Origin: JAZLIT01 sp045617525 | GTDB taxonomy: Bacteria; Bacillota; Bacilli; Bacillales_A; Planococcaceae | Assembly: GCA_045617525.1 (NCBI GenBank) | Contig: JAZLIT010000135.1 | Span: 1 to 32,876 of the forward strand | Length of the DNA stretch: 32,876 bases | Direction: 5' to 3' | Part shown: positions 15,670 to 23,040 of the stretch, piece by piece | Layout: every line of letters begins with the position of its first letter | Position numbering within the stretch: position 1 is the stretch's first letter | Made by a program: the position numbers and the translations under genes | The notes under the pieces: generated by a model | What the model saw: only the letters and a program-made list of their open reading frames with translations | Database searches by the model: none | What the model was told of the DNA's origin: nothing

Positions 15670-15931
15670 ACTTCACTAATTGAACGATAATGAAAATATG
15701 TACTGCAGCTAATAAGGTAAAGCCAAACGCAAATGAATTATGTCGTGTTTTATGCCTGAATAGATACATCGCTAAAACACCACCAATTGCACCACCAAAT
15801 AAGCCTAATGATAAAAGTGTCTTTTCAGAAATACGCCATTCTTTATGAATTGCCCGTTGTTTATCAACGTACATAAAAACCAATAAAATAATGGACATTA
15901 CTCCTATGTAAGCAAAAAAAGCATTCTCCAT
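15668..15931 (-). CDS. ysdA: DUF1294 membrane protein (YsdA type)
   Basis: This 87-residue protein has three hydrophobic segments (about 3-20, 37-57, 67-84) separated by the DUF1294 hallmarks DKQRA..KEWRISEKTLL and GGAIGG..AMYLFRHKTRH. ATG 15931 is preceded by AAGGGAG; an earlier in-frame ATG at 15982 would run through the rplT terminator and is rejected. The gene order rplT-ysdA-ysdB-ysdC is that of B. subtilis. The function of the family is unknown. Confidence 0.87.
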   Translation of the reverse strand: MENAFFAYIGVMSIILLVFMYVDKQRAIHKEWRISEKTLLSLGLFGGAIGGVLAMYLFRHKTRHNSFAFGFTLLAAVHIFIIVQLVK

Positions 15932-15962
15932 GAATCGTCTCTCCCTTTCATAAAAAAATGGT

Positions 15963-15996
15963 AAAAAAAGACTGATAGGCAAGCCTATCAGTCTTT
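15963..15996 (-). terminator. Terminator of the infC-rpmI-rplT operon
   Basis: A perfect 13-bp stem pairs 15967-15979 with 15984-15996 around a four-base loop. On the minus strand seven T follow. Confidence 0.9.
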
Positions 15997-16010
15997 AACT
16001 GTAACTAAAA

Positions 16011-16135
16011 TTATTTAGCTTGAGCGTCTTTTACACCTGCCGCTTACGCTTTCGGTGTAGAAACCATAGTTCCACTTCTCAAGTAAGTAATCAAATAGAT
16101 AAAGTATCTATTTCTTATTTAGCTTGAGCGTCTTT
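16011..16135. repeat. 21-bp exact direct repeat of the rplT 3' end with an 83-bp spacer
   Basis: The 21 bp from 16115 to 16135 (stop codon and last six codons of rplT, starting TTATTTAGCT) recur exactly at 16011-16031, just before the operon terminator. The 83-bp spacer (16032-16114) has a hairpin with ACACC/GGTGT arms (about 16032-16053) and a perfect 9-bp stem pairing 16093-16101 with 16105-16113. It looks like a small insertion that pushed the old gene tail downstream. Confidence 0.85.
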
Positions 16136-16474
16136 AGCAGCTTGTGCTAATAGAGCGAATGCTGCTGTGTCATTAACAGCTAGTTCAGCTAACATTTTAC
16201 GGTTAACTTCGATACCTGCTAATTTTAATCCGTGCATTAAACGGCTGTATGAAAGTTCATGCATACGAGCTGCTGCATTGATACGTGTAATCCATAAACG
16301 ACGGAAATTACGTTTAGTTTGACGACGGTCACGGTATGCATATTGACCTGATTTCATTACTGCTTGGTTAGCTACTTTGTATAATGTATGTTTAGAACCA
16401 TAATAACCTTTAGCTAATTTTAATACTTTTTTGCGACGAGCGCGTGATACTGTACCGCCTTTAACGCGTGGCAT
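16115..16474 (-). CDS. rplT: 50S ribosomal protein L20
   Basis: This 119-residue, very basic protein (MPRVKGGTVSRARRKKVLK) has a long N-terminal helix that threads into 23S rRNA and a globular C-terminal half. It has the standard length for bL20 and is essential for early 50S assembly. It is the last gene of infC-rpmI-rplT. In Bacillus L20 represses this operon by binding the leader upstream of infC, and the leader is present here. The last 21 bp are duplicated downstream (see repeat). Confidence 0.98.
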   Translation of the reverse strand: MPRVKGGTVSRARRKKVLKLAKGYYGSKHTLYKVANQAVMKSGQYAYRDRRQTKRNFRRLWITRINAAARMHELSYSRLMHGLKLAGIEVNRKMLAELAVNDTAAFALLAQAAKDAQAK

Positions 16475-16539
16475 ACAAATTACCTCCTGCTTATTCTCTC
16501 GAATGTTTTATTTTGTGTTTTATCCTGAATGTTAAAGAA

Positions 16540-16740
16540 TTACTTCATGTAAGTTAATAAAGTGCGAATGCGTTTGAAATCGCCAGATGTAGCGATTTTC
16601 GCTTTACGTAATTTACGCTTTGCTTTTGTAGATTTGTTAGCGAATAAGTGGCTACCATAAGCACGGTCAAACTTAAGTTTACCAGTACCTGTTTTCTTGA
16701 AACGCTTTGCAGCGCCTCGGTGAGTTTTCATTTTTGGCAT
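16540..16740 (-). CDS. rpmI: 50S ribosomal protein L35
   Basis: This 66-residue basic protein has the bL35 signature MPKMKTHRGAAKRFKKTGTG and a C-terminal RIRTLLTYMK. It has an AGGAGG ribosome site and lies between infC and rplT in the conserved operon. Confidence 0.98.
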   Translation of the reverse strand: MPKMKTHRGAAKRFKKTGTGKLKFDRAYGSHLFANKSTKAKRKLRKAKIATSGDFKRIRTLLTYMK

Positions 16741-16774
16741 GTCGATTTCCTCCTAAACTTATCAATTAAAATAT

Positions 16775-17290
16775 TTATTTCTCGAACTTCGGTTGAAGAA
16801 CAAGGAACATACTGCGGCCTTCCATCTTCGGTTTTTGTTCAACCGTAGATAATTCCGCACAAGCTTCAGCAAAACGATCTAATACGCGTTGACCGATCTC
16901 TTTGTGTGCAATTGCACGACCTTTGAAACGGATACTAGCTTTTACTTTGTCACCTTTTTCAAGGAATTTAAGACCGTTACGTAATTTCGTTTGGAAATCA
17001 TGTTCATCAATTGATGGGCTCAAGCGAACCTCTTTTACAACGATTACTTTTGAATTTTTACGAATTTCACGATCTTTCTTTTGCTGTTCAAACTTAAATT
17101 TACCATAGTCCATAATACGAGCAACTGGTGGTTTGGCTTGAGGGGCCACAAGGACAAGATCCAAGTTTACACGAGTAGCAATCTCTAGTGCTTCGGTACG
17201 TGTTTTAACGCCTAGTTGTTCACCATTATGGTCGATTAGACGAATCTCACGAGCGCGAATGCCCTCGTTTACATACATGTCTTTGCTAAT
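16775..17290 (-). CDS. infC: Translation initiation factor IF-3 (AUU start)
   Basis: This 171-residue IF-3 has an N-terminal domain (to about 75: NEGIRAREIRLIDHNGEQLG, YGKFKFEQQKK), a lysine-rich linker and the C-terminal domain (KEVRLSPSIDEHDF, RFKGRAIAHKE). The coding frame has no usable ATG at the expected N-terminus. GGAGG (17304-17300) is followed nine nt later by ATT (17290-17288), giving (M)SKDMYVNEGIRARE, which matches the N-terminus of Bacillus IF-3. AUU starts are known for infC and let IF-3 limit its own synthesis. An in-frame GTG at 17347 is upstream of the ribosome site and is rejected. It is the first gene of the operon, controlled by the L20 leader. Confidence 0.95.
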   Translation of the reverse strand: MSKDMYVNEGIRAREIRLIDHNGEQLGVKTRTEALEIATRVNLDLVLVAPQAKPPVARIMDYGKFKFEQQKKDREIRKNSKVIVVKEVRLSPSIDEHDFQTKLRNGLKFLEKGDKVKASIRFKGRAIAHKEIGQRVLDRFAEACAELSTVEQKPKMEGRSMFLVLQPKFEK

Positions 17291-17448
17291 ATTAATCCAC
17301 CTCCAATGTTTTGTAGAAAATACATGGTTTGGGCTAAAAAGGTACACCCGGTTGAACGGTACATCCGCATGTCCATAATAGTAAGATATAACTCATCCGA
17401 TAAGAACAAGATATACCTCCCTCATGTTGAAAAAAAGAATTTTGACAA

Positions 17449-17479
17449 CAAAAAAGACGGACATTTTGAGATGTCCGCC
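17449..17479 (-). terminator. Attenuator terminator in the infC leader
   Basis: CGGACAT (17458-17464) pairs with ATGTCCG (17471-17477) around a 6-nt loop. On the minus strand a T-run follows after a GTC. It is the conditional terminator of the L20 leader. Confidence 0.8.
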
Positions 17480-17600
17480 CGCTATATGTTCACACGCTTT
17501 ATGCGCATAACGTTTCAACGTATCATACCTATCAACTGCATACTGCGTCAATTAGGTGAGAAGCGGGCAGCCTCTACTTTCAAACTATTGTATTCATAAC
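17449..17600 (-). promoter_or_regulatory. L20 leader (ribosomal-protein autoregulatory element)
   Basis: On the minus strand GCCCGCTTCTCACC (17568-17555) can pair with GCGGGC (17482-17477). The second strand also touches a terminator stem (GCGGACAT/ATGTCCGT) followed by T6. The intervening sequence (TTGACGCAGTATG, GTTATGCGCATAAAGCG) resembles the Bacillales L20 leader, where L20 binding favours termination. The family call is from memory of the consensus. Confidence 0.78.
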
Positions 17601-17607
17601 CTAAATA

Positions 17608-17636
17608 ATCATAACATGTGGAAAAATTAAAGTCAA
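17608..17636 (-). promoter_or_regulatory. Sigma-A promoter of infC-rpmI-rplT
   Basis: On the minus strand: TTGACT (17636-17631), a 17-bp spacer, TATGAT (17613-17608). The predicted start (about 17600) coincides with the 5' end of the L20 leader. Confidence 0.75.
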
Positions 17637-17639
17637 CCA

Positions 17640-17984
17640 TTTCACGAAATAATATTATGTAATCTTCATCAGAGTTATCCTCATTTATTTTCCAACCTAA
17701 TATATATAACATTCATTTTTCTACTTTACTTAAGTAGATAGTTCTAATTAATACTTTTTACCTAATAAATAAAGCTTATTTTACAGAATAAAATCAACCT
17801 AGTCTTATCTGTTCAAATTGTGTGAATTCCACCACAACAAAACTCACCTTAAATTGCCAATCTATACGTTTTATCGACTTTTAAGTGTTTTATAATTCTT
17901 TTTTTCAGAATTTAACTATATATTTACCTTTCTATTTCATTTATTATGTTGATATGTCGAAAAAATCAGAAAGGTGTGAATCGA
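17640..17984. other. AT-rich gap upstream of the chemoreceptor gene
   Basis: About 345 bp between the infC promoter and the chemoreceptor start. I see no gene. A weak sigma-A candidate (TTTACC 17923-17928, TATGTT 17945-17950) and a partial sigma-D-like -10 (GTTGATAT at 17948-17955, without a matching TAAA) precede the chemoreceptor gene. Neither is convincing. Confidence 0.35.
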
Positions 17985-19667
17985 GTGTCAATTAAAAAGA
18001 AAATTTCACTTAGTTTTATAACTATGATTGCAATCATCATTATAAGTAGCGGTTTTATCTTATTCCAACTATATAGCATAGACAAGGAATATAGCAATAC
18101 ACTAGATACAGGCCTACCACAAATACAAACAACCGAAAACATCGAAAAAGAAATCATCCTTGTTGGCTCTCAAATCCAAACCTATTTATTAGGAAACAGA
18201 GATATTTTAGCAGAACTCGAAAACTCAAAAGTTACTATCGAAACATCTATTGCAGATCTACATAAAATGCTAACAACTACTGAATCTAAAGATCAGCTAA
18301 CAGACTTAGAAGAAAAAATTAAAATCTTTTACGACAAAGTTAATCGGTCTGTAGACTTAGTTTCTACGGGAGCCGCAAAGGGTGCTGGTACATACTATGT
18401 TACGAACGTCATTCCAACGCGTAATGATGTTGTAGATGCTTCATCTCTTTTAGTAGATATAATCAACGCTGACTTTGTTATAGCACAAACAGATGCTTCT
18501 GAAAAAACGAAGACAGCATTAATCATTGCAATAATCATCGTTATTATTGCATCATTAATTGCGATTGTATTGTCTCGCTTCATGTTTAATATCATCGCAA
18601 AACCAATTTATAAATTACGTGATTCGGTTCGATTAATTGCACAGGGTGACCTTTCACTTGAAGATATCAAAGTAAATACAAAAGATGAAATCGGTGAATT
18701 AGCAATTTCTTTTAATGAAATGAAGCACACACTACGTGAAGTTTTAACCTCTTTATCAGAGAGTGCCGAACATTTAAATACGACAGCTGAAGAATTAAGT
18801 GCTTCCACTCAAGAAGTAACGGCTTCTTCATTAAATATCGCAAGCCAATCAGAAACATCTGTTGAAAATGCACAACGCTCAGCTTCAGCATCAAAAGAAA
18901 GCTCTATCGCTATGGAAGAGACTGCTACAGCAATCGGTCGAATTGCCGAGGCAACGCAAGTGTTACATACTACAGCAGTCGATACAGAAACACTTGCCGA
19001 CAAAGGTGAGCTTAATATTGCATCTGCAAGTTCACAAATGTCTTCTATTTACGATTCAACAAAATTAACAACACAGCTAATTCAAAAGCTAAGTAAACAA
19101 TCAGAAGAAATTGAAGGCATTACACATATTATCACTGGCATTACAGAGCAAACCAATTTACTTGCATTAAACGCAGCTATCGAAGCAGCACGCGCAGGTG
19201 AACATGGTAAAGGATTCGCAGTTGTTGCGGATGAAGTAAAAAAACTTGCCGAGCAATCCAAACAATCAGCGGGACAAATCGTACAGCTTACATATGAAAT
19301 TCAAAACGAAACGAAAAATGTCGAGGCTGCTGTTCAGACAAGTTTAAGTACCGTCGAGAAAGGCGTAGCAATTATCGATGAAGCCGGCCAATCATTCAAC
19401 CAAATCGTACGTGCTGTAGATAATATGAAAGAACAAATTGAAAGTATTTCAGCCGTTACCGAACAGATTTCCGCTTCAACAGAGGAAGTTGCAGCTTCAG
19501 TAGCTGACATTTCAGCAAGTTCAGAAATCACTGCCATTCAATTAGATGAAGCATCAAGCGATATGCAGGTTCAAGTATCTACACTGCAAGAAATTGCAGC
19601 TGTATCAAATGACTTAAACTACCGTGCAACATCTTTACAAGAAGTAGTAAACCAATTTAAACTGTAA
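17985..19667 (+). CDS. Methyl-accepting chemotaxis protein
   Basis: This 560-residue transmembrane chemoreceptor has TM1 at about 8-28, an extracytoplasmic four-helix-bundle-like sensor (29-177), TM2 (178-198), HAMP (200-252) and a long cytoplasmic signalling coiled coil. The hairpin tip is the conserved TNLLALNAAIEAARAGEHGK, which contacts CheA/CheW. Start GTG 17985 is preceded by AAAGGTG; the in-frame ATG at 17946 has no ribosome site. The ligand is unknown. There is no C-terminal CheR-tethering pentapeptide. It lies between infC and thrS, which are neighbours in B. subtilis, so it is an insertion relative to that order. It is monocistronic. Confidence 0.93.
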   Translation: MSIKKKISLSFITMIAIIIISSGFILFQLYSIDKEYSNTLDTGLPQIQTTENIEKEIILVGSQIQTYLLGNRDILAELENSKVTIETSIADLHKMLTTTESKDQLTDLEEKIKIFYDKVNRSVDLVSTGAAKGAGTYYVTNVIPTRNDVVDASSLLVDIINADFVIAQTDASEKTKTALIIAIIIVIIASLIAIVLSRFMFNIIAKPIYKLRDSVRLIAQGDLSLEDIKVNTKDEIGELAISFNEMKHTLREVLTSLSESAEHLNTTAEELSASTQEVTASSLNIASQSETSVENAQRSASASKESSIAMEETATAIGRIAEATQVLHTTAVDTETLADKGELNIASASSQMSSIYDSTKLTTQLIQKLSKQSEEIEGITHIITGITEQTNLLALNAAIEAARAGEHGKGFAVVADEVKKLAEQSKQSAGQIVQLTYEIQNETKNVEAAVQTSLSTVEKGVAIIDEAGQSFNQIVRAVDNMKEQIESISAVTEQISASTEEVAASVADISASSEITAIQLDEASSDMQVQVSTLQEIAAVSNDLNYRATSLQEVVNQFKL

Positions 19668-19703
19668 ATCAAATTGACTGCGTCACTTTTAACCAATAAC
19701 AAT

Positions 19704-19750
19704 AAAAAAGTTCACGATGCGTATCAAATACGCCCCCCGTGAACTTTTTC
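19704..19750. terminator. Bidirectional terminator between the chemoreceptor gene and thrS
   Basis: AAAAAGTTCACG (19705-19716) pairs with CGTGAACTTTTT (19738-19749). An inner GCGTAT/ATACGC stem (19719-19724 with 19728-19733) makes it a compound hairpin. Confidence 0.9.
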
Positions 19751-19757
19751 ATTATTA

Positions 19758-21689
19758 TTATTTTGTAGCTTCTGCTTTAATCATCTCTAAGAATTCTGCA
19801 AATGGAAGTGTTTCAGAATCTTTAGAGCCGTAACGTCGAATATTTACAGTTCCTTCTTCAACTTCTTTATCCCCGATTACTAACATGTACGGGATTTTTT
19901 TCATTTGAGCTTCACGGATTTTGTAGCCTAATTTTTCTTCACGATCATCCATCTCTACGCGTACGCCAGCTGCTTGTAATTTCTCTTGGATTTCACGTGC
20001 ATAGTCATAATGTACCGAGTTTGAAACTGGGATAATTGTCGATTGTACTGGCGCCAACCATGTTGGGAATGCACCTTTATATTCTTCGATTAAGAAAGCC
20101 ACGAAACGTTCCATTGTTGATACAACACCGCGGTGAATAACTACCGGACGTTGAGGTTGACCATCTTCACCAATGTAAGAAAGATCAAAGCGTTGTGGTA
20201 ATAAGAAATCAAGTTGTGCTGTTGAAAGTGTTTCTTCTTTACCAATCGCTGTTTTCACTTGTACGTCTAATTTCGGACCATAGAATGCCGCTTCATCTTC
20301 TGCTTCGAAGTAGTCTAAGCCAAGCTCATCCATCGCTTCTTTTAGCATACGCTGTGCAGTTTCCCACATTTGGTCGTCATCGAAGTACTTTTCTTTATTG
20401 TTCGGATCACGGTAAGAAAGACGGAATGAATAATCTTTTAAATCGAAGTCTTTATAAACGTCTAAAATTAACTCAACAACCTTTTTGAATTCCGCTTTAA
20501 TTTGATCTGGGCGCACGAAGATATGCGCATCATTTAAAGTCATCCCGCGAACGCGCTGTAACCCCGAAACCGCACCTGACATTTCGTAACGGTGCATTGT
20601 ACCAAGCTCTGCAATACGTAATGGAAGGTGACGGTAAGAGTGTAAGCCATTTTTGAATACCATCATATGGTGAGGGCAGTTCATTGGACGTAACACTAAT
20701 GTTTCGTTGTCCATTTCCATTGGAGGGAACATGCCATCTTGATAGTGCTCCCAGTGTCCTGAAGTTTCATATAGCTTTTTAGAGCCTAACACTGGTGTGT
20801 AAACATGCTTATAACCTAACGCTAACTCTTTGTCTACGATGTAACGCTCAATTGTACGACGGATTGTTGCGCCATTAGGTAACCATAACGGTAACCCTTG
20901 CCCTACAGTTTGAGAAGTCATGAACAGGTCTAGTTCTTTACCGATTTTACGGTGATCACGCTCTTTTGCTTCTTCAAGCATTTGTAGGTGATGCTTTAAT
21001 TCTTCTTTTGTGAAGAATGCAGTTCCGTAAATACGTTGTAGCATTTTATTGTCTGAATTTCCGCGCCAGTAAGCACCTGCAAGTGATAACAGCTTGAACT
21101 CTTTTAATTTGTTTGTAGATGGTACGTGTACGCCGCGGCAAAGGTCGAAGAAGTCGCCTTGGTAGTAGATTGATACTTGATCATCTGCTGGAATTGCTTC
21201 AAGTAATTCTAATTTATACTCGTCTCCTACTTCAGTATAGATTGCTTGCGCTTCATCACGCGTTACAACTTTACGTTCAACTTCAACGTTTTCTGCAATA
21301 ATTTTTTTCATTTCTTTTTCAATTGCAGCTAAATCTTCAAGTGCAAGTGGAGTTTCTAAATCGATATCATAGTAGAAACCTGAATCGATTACTGGACCAA
21401 TTCCTAGTTTTACCTCTGGATAAAGTCGTTTTACAGCTTGTGCAGTTAAATGCGCTGTAGAATGGCGTAAAATTTCCAAAGCTTCTGGTGATTTATTTGT
21501 AATGATTTCGATTGCAGCATCCGCTTCGATTGCTGTTTTTGCATCTACTAAAACACCATTTACTTTACCAGCTAGTGCTGATTTTTTAAGTCCTGGACTA
21601 ATTGAACCTGCAACATCAAGTGTTGAAACGCCACGCTCGAATTCTTTTACATTGCCATCAGGGAAAGTTAATTTGATCATTTCTGACAT
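19758..21689 (-). CDS. thrS: Threonine--tRNA ligase
   Basis: This 643-residue enzyme charges tRNA-Thr. It has an N-terminal TGS domain (about 1-62), an editing domain with HSTAH (76-80), a class II catalytic core with MNCPHHM (zinc cysteine) and motif 2/3 blocks, and the C-terminal anticodon-binding domain (from about 540). I chose ATG 21689, which follows AAAGGAGG by 8 nt and gives the same length as B. subtilis ThrS. An in-frame start at 21761 runs through the leader and ribosome site and is rejected. It is controlled by the T-box leader upstream. Confidence 0.97.
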   Translation of the reverse strand: MSEMIKLTFPDGNVKEFERGVSTLDVAGSISPGLKKSALAGKVNGVLVDAKTAIEADAAIEIITNKSPEALEILRHSTAHLTAQAVKRLYPEVKLGIGPVIDSGFYYDIDLETPLALEDLAAIEKEMKKIIAENVEVERKVVTRDEAQAIYTEVGDEYKLELLEAIPADDQVSIYYQGDFFDLCRGVHVPSTNKLKEFKLLSLAGAYWRGNSDNKMLQRIYGTAFFTKEELKHHLQMLEEAKERDHRKIGKELDLFMTSQTVGQGLPLWLPNGATIRRTIERYIVDKELALGYKHVYTPVLGSKKLYETSGHWEHYQDGMFPPMEMDNETLVLRPMNCPHHMMVFKNGLHSYRHLPLRIAELGTMHRYEMSGAVSGLQRVRGMTLNDAHIFVRPDQIKAEFKKVVELILDVYKDFDLKDYSFRLSYRDPNNKEKYFDDDQMWETAQRMLKEAMDELGLDYFEAEDEAAFYGPKLDVQVKTAIGKEETLSTAQLDFLLPQRFDLSYIGEDGQPQRPVVIHRGVVSTMERFVAFLIEEYKGAFPTWLAPVQSTIIPVSNSVHYDYAREIQEKLQAAGVRVEMDDREEKLGYKIREAQMKKIPYMLVIGDKEVEEGTVNIRRYGSKDSETLPFAEFLEMIKAEATK

Positions 21690-21767
21690 GTGAATGTCCT
21701 CCTTTAAGTTGTTAAATTCGTTTAAGCACTGTATTAGACTTCTCGAAAATACCTTCTTCAATCGCTA

Positions 21768-21809
21768 AAAAAACACAAAAAAGCGCCATCCCTATGAAAG
21801 GGACGACGC
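21768..21809 (-). terminator. T-box-controlled terminator before thrS
   Basis: GCGTCGTCCCT and AGGGATGGCGC (minus strand, 21809-21783) form the stem, followed by six T and then GTG and more T. Confidence 0.88.
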
Positions 21810-22032
21810 GTATGCTCGTGGTTCCACCCTTCTTCCCTCTCCGCTTAAATAGCGAATAAGAAGCTCAAGGTCAGTTAACGTACTGAGAAACGCCTACGAA
21901 TTGTCCTCGCAGGAGCTCAGAAGGTAGTAAAAAATGTGCGGTACTAGGAAGCTCTCAGCCATGTCTTCCCTCTCTAAAAAGCCGTTACACAATTCCCGTG
22001 TCCTCATCAATGCTTAAATATGATTCATCTAT
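21768..22032 (-). promoter_or_regulatory. T-box riboswitch leader of thrS, Thr-type
   Basis: On the minus strand the T-box AGGGTGGAACCACG is at 21830-21817, followed by a regulated terminator. Upstream, GAATTGT and ACAATTC close a long stem. The apical hairpin AGAGAGGGAAG...CTTCC resembles the conserved distal part of stem I, and ACTACCTTCTGAGC places an ACC (Thr) specifier at 21925-21923. The T-box and terminator are seen directly; the specifier is a hand fold. Confidence 0.88.
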
Positions 22033-22038
22033 TGACAA

Positions 22039-22067
22039 AGTATACGCTCGTTTCAATCGAATTGCAA
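22039..22067 (-). promoter_or_regulatory. Sigma-A promoter of thrS
   Basis: On the minus strand: TTGCAA (22067-22062), a 17-bp spacer, TATACT (22044-22039). It lies just downstream of the dnaI stop, so thrS has its own promoter. Confidence 0.72.
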
Positions 22068-22087
22068 CTAGTGAAAAAATGATTTTT

Positions 22088-23026
22088 TTACTTGCGTCGA
22101 CTTTTTCCTACCATCTGGATAGGATCAGTTAATGCACGTATGCGCTCCATAATACGCGCCGCTTTTACAACTTCAATATCGCCGGCTTTTGACTGCGCTA
22201 AATGATGCTCAAGGCCATCATAATCAAAATTCGATGTAATAAATGTCGGCAATTGCTCACTCATACGATAATGTAGAATCGTACCGATAATTTCATCACG
22301 CGTCCAGCTTGTTAACGTTTCCGCACCAATATCATCAAGCATTAATACTGGCGCTTTTTTCACGTAGTCAATTTTTTCGTTAAGCGTTTGATCTTGAATC
22401 GAGTTTTTCATTTCACGTAAAAATTCTGGCATAAATACCACGATTGATTTCACCTGAAGTGATGCCAGTTCATTCGCAATGGCACCAAGCACAAATGATT
22501 TCCCTACCCCAAATTGACCGTGTAAATAGAAGCCCTTCACAGGCAGTGTTCCTGTTTCACGATATTGCTCCACAAAATCTGCAGCCTTATGAAAAATTTC
22601 AAGACGCGAACTATCATCCACCGCTAAGTCTGTTAATTTTGCTTGCAGTACATCTTTTGGCATATGCATACTTGAAATCATATTCGAAACATTGCGACGC
22701 TCGTCCTCAATAATTTTTTGCGAACAACGTTCATACGTTACTTCGATTTGATTACGCACAATAATCAGTTTCGGCACAAAGCCCTTTAATACATTATTAC
22801 AAGCTTCGGAATTGCCACAACCGCAACAAGTGCGAGCTTGTGAAATGAATTCATACAACTTCGGTAAACTACGCTCAACCATTTCTGTATTAACACGCTG
22901 ATTATTTTCTAAGAAAAATTGCTGAACTGCTTCATTTTCTAATGTTTCTCGACGCATTTTTTCATAGCGTTCCTTATAAGCTGGGATTTTGACAACCCGC
23001 TTTAACGCTTCATTAATTGGCTCGAT
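22088..23026 (-). CDS. dnaI: Helicase loader DnaI, apparent AUC start
   Basis: This AAA+ loader of the replicative helicase is 312 residues if it starts at ATC 23026-23024. Walker A GQFGVGKS is at 170-177 and Walker B VLMLDDIGAE and the sensor FITSNFD follow. The N-terminal zinc-ribbon cysteines are at 67, 70, 76 and 101. The first ATG in frame (22957) would remove 23 residues. The upstream frame is open back to a TGA at 23035-23033 and reads (I)EPINEALKRVVKIPAYKERYEK. This aligns without gaps to the start of B. subtilis DnaI (MEPIGRSLQG..., 311 residues, from memory). No ATG, GTG or TTG lies in that stretch at the right place. GGTGAG six to seven nt before ATC is a plausible ribosome site. 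The gap from the dnaB stop is 14 nt, so it belongs to the nrdR-dnaB-dnaI operon. Confidence 0.93.
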   Translation of the reverse strand: MEPINEALKRVVKIPAYKERYEKMRRETLENEAVQQFFLENNQRVNTEMVERSLPKLYEFISQARTCCGCGNSEACNNVLKGFVPKLIIVRNQIEVTYERCSQKIIEDERRNVSNMISSMHMPKDVLQAKLTDLAVDDSSRLEIFHKAADFVEQYRETGTLPVKGFYLHGQFGVGKSFVLGAIANELASLQVKSIVVFMPEFLREMKNSIQDQTLNEKIDYVKKAPVLMLDDIGAETLTSWTRDEIIGTILHYRMSEQLPTFITSNFDYDGLEHHLAQSKAGDIEVVKAARIMERIRALTDPIQMVGKSRRK

Positions 23027-23040
23027 ACTCGCTCACCATC

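Noticed and set aside
16032..16114. Insertion sequence remnant in the rplT spacer
   Set aside because: No transposase fragment or terminal inverted repeats can be seen; it is listed only as a repeat with an unexplained spacer.
17291..17347. Longer infC starting at 17347
   Set aside because: It reads through the GGAGG ribosome site and adds residues absent from IF-3; the AUU start gives the family N-terminus.
17948..17955. Sigma-D promoter for the chemoreceptor gene (GTTGATAT)
   Set aside because: Only six of eight -10 bases match GCCGATAT and there is no TAAA at the proper distance.
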